From: Gallicola sp.
Lineage (GTDB): Bacteria; Bacillota; Clostridia; Tissierellales; Peptoniphilaceae
Length of the DNA stretch: 9,076 bases
Assembly (NCBI GenBank): GCA_012798975.1
Contig: JAAZME010000236.1
Span: forward strand, 1 to 9,076
Reading direction: 5' to 3'
In this document: positions 5,762 through 9,076 of the stretch, piece by piece
Layout of the letters: each line of letters opens with the position of its first letter
How positions within the stretch are numbered: position 1 is the first letter of the stretch
Made by a program: the position numbers and the translations under genes
The notes under the pieces: generated by a model
What the model was told of the DNA's origin: nothing
The model's input: only the letters and a program-made list of their open reading frames with translations
Database searches by the model: none

Positions 5762-6597
5762 TTCCTTTCGACCTCCTCCATTGTTAAATGGAATATATCC
5801 ATTAGTTCTTTTCCTACACCGCTATCATTATTAGAATAGCTGGAAATCCGATCTGCATTCTCCTTAAGAGATTTTGTCGCATTAGCCATAGCAATACCAA
5901 GCCCGGCACTTTTTATCATGTCAATGTCGTTGTTTTCATCACCGATGGTGATGATTTCCTCCCTCTTTATGCCCTTGAGCGTTGCATAATGTCGAATTGC
6001 AGAAGCTTTATTGGATCCTTTTTCGAGAAATTCCACCATAACTACATCTTTGCGGAATCCGCGCATTATATGGGCTTCACAGGCATAACCGCCGTTAACA
6101 ATATCGCTGTATAAAGCAGAGATTCTGTTTTTATTTTCTAGAAACACGATAGTCAGCACTTGAAAGCTTTTTTTCATATCTTTATAATGGCAGATATGAT
6201 TTAAACTGCAAACTGATCCGGCATGGGCTGTTTTAACATCGCCATCTGGTATAACGATAGAAGTTTTTCGATCTTCATCAAATACATGGAGATACGGTTT
6301 TACGCCATAATCTTTTCCTTTTGCTATCACTGTCTGGAGAAGGTCCTGATTCACAGGATTTAGAATAAAAATTTCTTCCTCTTCCATTGCAATAGCTCCA
6401 TTATTCGCAATAATAGAACAATCAAAATTTAGAGGAGAAATCAATTCAGCGACTTTTTCAAAATGACGGCCTGTAGCTATTACAATATCGATCCCTTTTT
6501 TATTAAGTGTGTTGAGAACTTTAACATTTAGCGATGAAATGTTTTTCTCATTATCTAATAATGTACCGTCCAGATCGATACACAGTAATTTATACAT
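5758..6597 (-). CDS. Cof-type HAD-IIB family phosphatase
   Basis: 279 residues from the ATG at 6595-6597. HAD motif I is CIDLDGTLLD (6-15; nucleophile Asp8, acid/base Asp10). Motif II is IATGR (40-44, Thr42), motif III is a Lys at 193 or 197 within FLEKGSNKASA, and motif IV is GDENNDIDMI (219-228). The long cap inserted between motifs II and III identifies the IIB (Cof) subclass. These soluble enzymes remove phosphate from sugar phosphates, flavin mononucleotide or similar small metabolites, and substrate cannot be told from sequence. A TTG nine codons upstream (6622-6624) also fits the frame, but it lies inside a hairpin. The ATG has AAAGGA six bases before it and begins directly with the motif I strand, as is usual. 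The 3' end overlaps the radical SAM gene by four bases, so the two are translationally coupled. Confidence 0.9.
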   Translation of the reverse strand: MYKLLCIDLDGTLLDNEKNISSLNVKVLNTLNKKGIDIVIATGRHFEKVAELISPLNFDCSIIANNGAIAMEEEEIFILNPVNQDLLQTVIAKGKDYGVKPYLHVFDEDRKTSIVIPDGDVKTAHAGSVCSLNHICHYKDMKKSFQVLTIVFLENKNRISALYSDIVNGGYACEAHIMRGFRKDVVMVEFLEKGSNKASAIRHYATLKGIKREEIITIGDENNDIDMIKSAGLGIAMANATKSLKENADRISSYSNNDSGVGKELMDIFHLTMEEVERN

Positions 6598-6615
6598 AGT
6601 AAATCCTTTATTTAT

Positions 6616-6640
6616 AGAAGGCAAGACAAGCTTGCCTTCT
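6616..6640. other. Intercistronic hairpin between the DUF1292 and HAD genes
   Basis: AGAAGGCAAG (6616-6625) and CTTGCCTTCT (6631-6640) form a perfect 10-bp stem with a five-base loop. A G and seven T residues follow on the plus strand (6642-6648). In the direction of the genes (minus) the T-run precedes the hairpin as A residues and no U-tract follows, so it is not a normal terminator of the DUF1292 gene. It could stop antisense transcripts or shape mRNA processing. Confidence 0.65.
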
Positions 6641-6646
6641 GTTTTT

Positions 6647-7000
6647 TTATGATTCGCTTTCTGACTGCCCGTCTTCTTCGCCTATAAAAAGCTCATGAAA
6701 AATACCTGCAACATTATCAAATTCTTCATCCGTTTCAATACTTTCAAGACTGAAAACTTCCGGATCTTCTTGATCCTCCAAATAACGATAAAGAAGAACT
6801 TGTTCGTCTTCCATAGAAACTAACGCGATATAGTCTCTGTCTTCTTCCGGAACTTCGAAAATTCCTAATACACCGCATTCTAATTCTGTATCATCTTCCA
6901 ATGTTAATACGATTGAATCTAGACCTTCTTCTGTATGTCCGTGATCGCAATGATCATGATCGCAGTTATGATCATGAATGTGATTATTATCATCCATCAT
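6647..7000 (-). CDS. DUF1292 domain-containing protein with a His/Cys-rich N-terminus
   Basis: 117 residues, strongly acidic. Residues 27-100 (SIVLTLEDDTELECGVLGIF onward, with YIALVSMEDEQVLLYRY) are the DUF1292 fold, a small family widespread in Firmicutes and without a defined function. Ahead of it lies HIHDHNCDHDHCDHGH (7-22), with seven His and two Cys in 16 residues. This is a likely Zn, Ni or Co binding tail and is not part of the domain itself. The C-terminus is acidic (GEEDGQSESES). The start is firm: AAGGAGG lies 7 bases before the ATG at 6998-7000, and a second ATG follows immediately. It often lies near ruvX and fur-type genes in clostridia, but here it is placed between pepD and a HAD gene. 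Metal binding is inferred from composition alone. Confidence 0.85.
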   Translation of the reverse strand: MMDDNNHIHDHNCDHDHCDHGHTEEGLDSIVLTLEDDTELECGVLGIFEVPEEDRDYIALVSMEDEQVLLYRYLEDQEDPEVFSLESIETDEEFDNVAGIFHELFIGEEDGQSESES

Positions 7001-7021
7001 AATTATCCCTCCTTAAAAAAT

Positions 7022-7027
7022 ATTATA
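7022..7027 (-). promoter_or_regulatory. Possible -10 box before the DUF1292 gene
   Basis: A perfect TATAAT lies on the reverse strand 8 bases upstream of the AAGGAGG site. No convincing -35 is present at 16-18 bases, so a separate promoter for DUF1292-HAD-radical SAM is only possible. No terminator lies in the 49-base gap after pepD, so read-through is equally likely. Confidence 0.25.
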
Positions 7028-7049
7028 CCCATTCTCTATAATTTATCTT

Positions 7050-8435
7050 CTATTTCATTTCTTTTAATAGCGCGCATAGATAATCATATACCCGCATTGT
7101 AGATTCTTTGTTTAATTTTTCTTCGGTTGTATGAACTCCGTCCATATCCGGACCGATAGAAATCATGTCAAGATGAGGATACTTTTCTTGGAAAACGCCG
7201 CATTCAAGTCCTGCATGTATGATTTCCACTGTCATATCTTCTTGATAAAGGTCTTTATAGACTTTTACAGCTTTTTCTCGAAGTACAGAGTGTTCTTCAA
7301 ATGTCCAAGGATTATACTGTTGTGTAATCTCAACTTCTCCGAGTTTACTGAACACTTCAAGGAAATATTCTTCCAATTTCTGAAGTTCTTCTACAGAGGA
7401 ACTTCTAGTCGAGTCGGTAATGACAATCTCACTTTCTTCGGTGCGGATTATTGCTAAATTCGAAGAAGACTGAACAATATGAGAATATTCCCCTTCCATA
7501 TAGGAATAAGGTCCGTCCTGCAGTTGGACAAGCGTATCTAAAAGCTCCATGCTTGTTTTCAAATCCATTGCTTTTTCAAGCTTAACCTCTTCAACTTTCA
7601 GCTGAAGACCACTTTCTTTTTTTATAAACTCTTTAGCAGCTTCTTCCAATTTTTCTTTATCAAAGCTTTCGCTTGAAAAAATAATAGATGCTTCTTGAGG
7701 AATCGTATTATGCATTAGACCGCCGCTAATCTCAGCTATTTGCAAGTCGGCAGTTGAAGCTTTTATCATCTCGCAAAGAATTTTAATTCCATTAAGTCTT
7801 CCCAAATGAATATCTGCTCCGGAATGACCACCGATAAGATTTGAAATAGAAACTTTTATTCCTTCTTTATCCGTTTCTTTAAAATCTGCTTTCATTCTTA
7901 AGATGATCGTTTCTCCTCCAGCACATCCTGCTGTCAGTATCCCTTCATCCTCGGAATCGATATTAATAAGATATTTTCCTTTTAAGGCATGTTCTGAAAG
8001 GTTCATCGCCCCTTCCAGACCTGTTTCTTCGCTGGTTGTTACAAGTACTTCTAGAGGCGGGTGATTCTCGTCTTCTTCTAGAAGGGCCATAGCCATCGCT
8101 ATAGCGATACCATTATCTGCACCCAGTGTTGTCCCTTTTCCCCGCAGATATTCGCCGTCTTCGACGATCTCAATAGGATCTTTGCTGAAATCATGGTCGG
8201 ATTCTACTGTCTTCACACAGACCATATCCATATGGCCTTGTAAAATGACTGTTGGAGAATTCTCATATCCCTTTGATCCTTCTTTTCGAATGATAATATT
8301 GTCTGCATTGTCCTGCTCAACTTCTAAACCACGGTCCTCTGCCCATTTTTTAAGATAATTGCTGATCTCTTTTTCCTGACCAGAGCATCGAGGTATATTG
8401 GAAATTTCTCTAAAATACGAAAATACTTTATCCAT
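7050..8435 (-). CDS. pepD: Aminoacyl-histidine dipeptidase (M20C cytosolic non-specific dipeptidase)
   Basis: 461 residues, somewhat shorter than the roughly 485 of Gram-negative PepD. This cytosolic two-zinc peptidase cleaves dipeptides such as Xaa-His, recycling amino acids. Visible motifs, in order: LQGHMDMVC (65-73, ligand His68, Asp70), GTTLGADNGIA (101-111, bridging Asp107), TTSEETGLEGA (133-143, catalytic Glu136 and ligand Glu137), INIDSED (157-163, Asp160) and GPDMDGVHTTEE (428-439, ligand His435). All expected metal ligands are present and the frame is open throughout, so it should be active. IGGHSGADIH marks the dimerisation lid domain. GAGGAGG (8440-8446) precedes the ATG by four bases. 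It lies downstream of the parvulin gene and the two may share a transcript. No export signal is seen. Confidence 0.93.
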   Translation of the reverse strand: MDKVFSYFREISNIPRCSGQEKEISNYLKKWAEDRGLEVEQDNADNIIIRKEGSKGYENSPTVILQGHMDMVCVKTVESDHDFSKDPIEIVEDGEYLRGKGTTLGADNGIAIAMAMALLEEDENHPPLEVLVTTSEETGLEGAMNLSEHALKGKYLINIDSEDEGILTAGCAGGETIILRMKADFKETDKEGIKVSISNLIGGHSGADIHLGRLNGIKILCEMIKASTADLQIAEISGGLMHNTIPQEASIIFSSESFDKEKLEEAAKEFIKKESGLQLKVEEVKLEKAMDLKTSMELLDTLVQLQDGPYSYMEGEYSHIVQSSSNLAIIRTEESEIVITDSTRSSSVEELQKLEEYFLEVFSKLGEVEITQQYNPWTFEEHSVLREKAVKVYKDLYQEDMTVEIIHAGLECGVFQEKYPHLDMISIGPDMDGVHTTEEKLNKESTMRVYDYLCALLKEMK

Positions 8436-8459
8436 ACTTCCTCCTCGTTTTAAAATAAT

Positions 8460-8465
8460 ATTATA
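8460..8465 (-). promoter_or_regulatory. Possible -10 box before pepD
   Basis: TATAAT on the reverse strand, 13 bases ahead of the GAGGAGG site. The hexamers 16-18 bases upstream do not resemble a -35, and the hairpin at 8470-8495 fills the spacer. It may be chance in AT-rich DNA. The same TATAATATT string occurs ahead of the DUF1292 gene. Confidence 0.2.
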
Positions 8466-8469
8466 CGCA

Positions 8470-8495
8470 AAGAGGCGCCCTGAGGGCGCATTCTT
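8470..8495 (-). terminator. GC-rich hairpin after the parvulin gene, weak terminator or attenuator
   Basis: GCGCCC (8475-8480) pairs with GGGCGC (8484-8489) around TGA, and AAGA (8470-8473) pairs with TCTT (8492-8495) outside an internal loop. In the direction of transcription (minus) it abuts the parvulin stop codon and is followed only by CTCTTTG, a poor U-tract. It may give partial termination so that less pepD than parvulin mRNA is made. Confidence 0.5.
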
Positions 8496-9076
8496 CTAGT
8501 AGAATTTTTCTACTTCATACTCGCTGCTGATTTTGTTGATATTATCCAAATAGACTTCCTGTTGTTTTAAAGATAATACTTGTCTTTGAATGTCGTCTTT
8601 TACTTCTTCAAAGGATGCAGCGTCTGCATCTGTTTTATCATCAACTTTGATTAAATGGTAACCAAATTGAGTTTTAACCGGGTCTGTTACGACTCCTACT
8701 TCTGCTGTCTTTGCAGCTTCTTCGAATTCTTTAACCATTTGGCCTTCTTGGAATGTGCCTAATTTTCCGCCTTGATCTTTAGAAGGACATGTTGAATGTT
8801 CTTTTGCAGCTTCTTCGAATTCAACTTCACCTGCTTCTATTTTTTCTTTAATTTCTTTTGCTTTTTCTTCATCTTCAACTAGAATGTGAGAAGCAGTAAA
8901 CTGCATTGGTTTTTGGAAATGTTCTTTATGGCTTTCGTAATACTCTTCCAAGTCTTCGTCTTTTAGTTCAATTGTGCTTAAAAGTTTGTTGATCGCATAT
9001 TGTTTTAAAAGATTCTCATTTGATCTTTCAACTTCTTTTAAATAGGCTTCGTCTTTATCTAGACCTTGTTTTTTAG
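8496..9076 (-). CDS. Parvulin-type (PpiC) peptidyl-prolyl cis-trans isomerase, 3' part
   Basis: Open from the window edge to a TAG stop at 8496-8498, giving about 192 residues; the N-terminus is outside. The visible part has a helical chaperone-like segment (LDKDEAYLKEVERSNENLL), then a complete parvulin domain with QFTASHILVEDEEKAKEI, STCPSKDQGGKLGTFQEGQM and KTQFGYHLIKVDD, then a helical tail ending in YEVEKFY. Parvulins speed rotation of Xaa-Pro bonds. The length, the missing transmembrane clues and the closeness to clostridial parvulins of about 250 residues suggest a cytoplasmic form, though an exported PrsA-like lipoprotein cannot be excluded without the N-terminus. A TTG within the frame at 8949-8951 is not a start, because the coding frame and family similarity continue upstream of it. 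It probably heads the transcript with pepD. Confidence 0.85.
   Translation of the reverse strand, partial: KKQGLDKDEAYLKEVERSNENLLKQYAINKLLSTIELKDEDLEEYYESHKEHFQKPMQFTASHILVEDEEKAKEIKEKIEAGEVEFEEAAKEHSTCPSKDQGGKLGTFQEGQMVKEFEEAAKTAEVGVVTDPVKTQFGYHLIKVDDKTDADAASFEEVKDDIQRQVLSLKQQEVYLDNINKISSEYEVEKFY

Noticed and set aside
8949..8951. TTG as the start of the parvulin gene
   Set aside because: The frame stays open to the window edge with sequence typical of the family upstream, so the gene is truncated by the window and does not start there.
1..9076. CRISPR array, insertion sequence, tRNA, riboswitch or defence system
   Set aside because: No spaced direct repeats, transposase, integrase, tRNA cloverleaf or recognisable riboswitch core is visible. 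Genes are tightly packed and look chromosomal.

Overview
The window is about 9 kb of AT-rich DNA from a low-GC Gram-positive anaerobe, most likely a member of the Clostridia (Eubacteriales). The evidence is strong AGGAGG-type ribosome binding sites, short gaps with hairpin-plus-T terminators, and a characteristic clostridial gene set: DUF1292, DUF2871, rnfC/rnfD, a TIGR01212 radical SAM protein, a PepD-type dipeptidase and a parvulin. No mobile element, CRISPR array, tRNA or rRNA is visible, and no gap without a gene exceeds 300 bases.

Left part (1-1262). A truncated RluA-family pseudouridine synthase gene (minus strand) diverges from a small membrane-anchored protein that carries only the N-terminal domain of MltG/YceG (plus strand). 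The two share an intergenic region whose opposite-strand -10 boxes overlap. A terminator follows, then a four-helix DUF2871 membrane protein and a strong bidirectional terminator.

Middle part (1377-4306). A minus-strand unit reads DUF6648-like protein, rnfC, rnfD. rnfC and rnfD overlap by 8 bp and look intact, but rnfG, rnfE, rnfA and rnfB are not next to them. rnfD is followed directly by a convergent unrelated gene. This orphan RnfCD pair, with divergent motifs in both subunits, is the most interesting content of the window.

Right part (4334-9076). This is a run of minus-strand housekeeping genes. In transcription order they are a parvulin peptidyl-prolyl isomerase (5' end outside the window), the M20C dipeptidase pepD, a DUF1292 protein with a His/Cys-rich N-terminus, a Cof-type HAD phosphatase, a TIGR01212 radical SAM protein (TTG start, 4-bp TTGA overlap with the HAD gene), and a small P-loop protein with its own promoter. 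Two tandem hairpins then separate this run from the DUF6648-rnfCD unit. The parvulin and dipeptidase suggest protein folding and peptide turnover, and the radical SAM protein may act in tRNA modification. I see no single pathway joining all of them.
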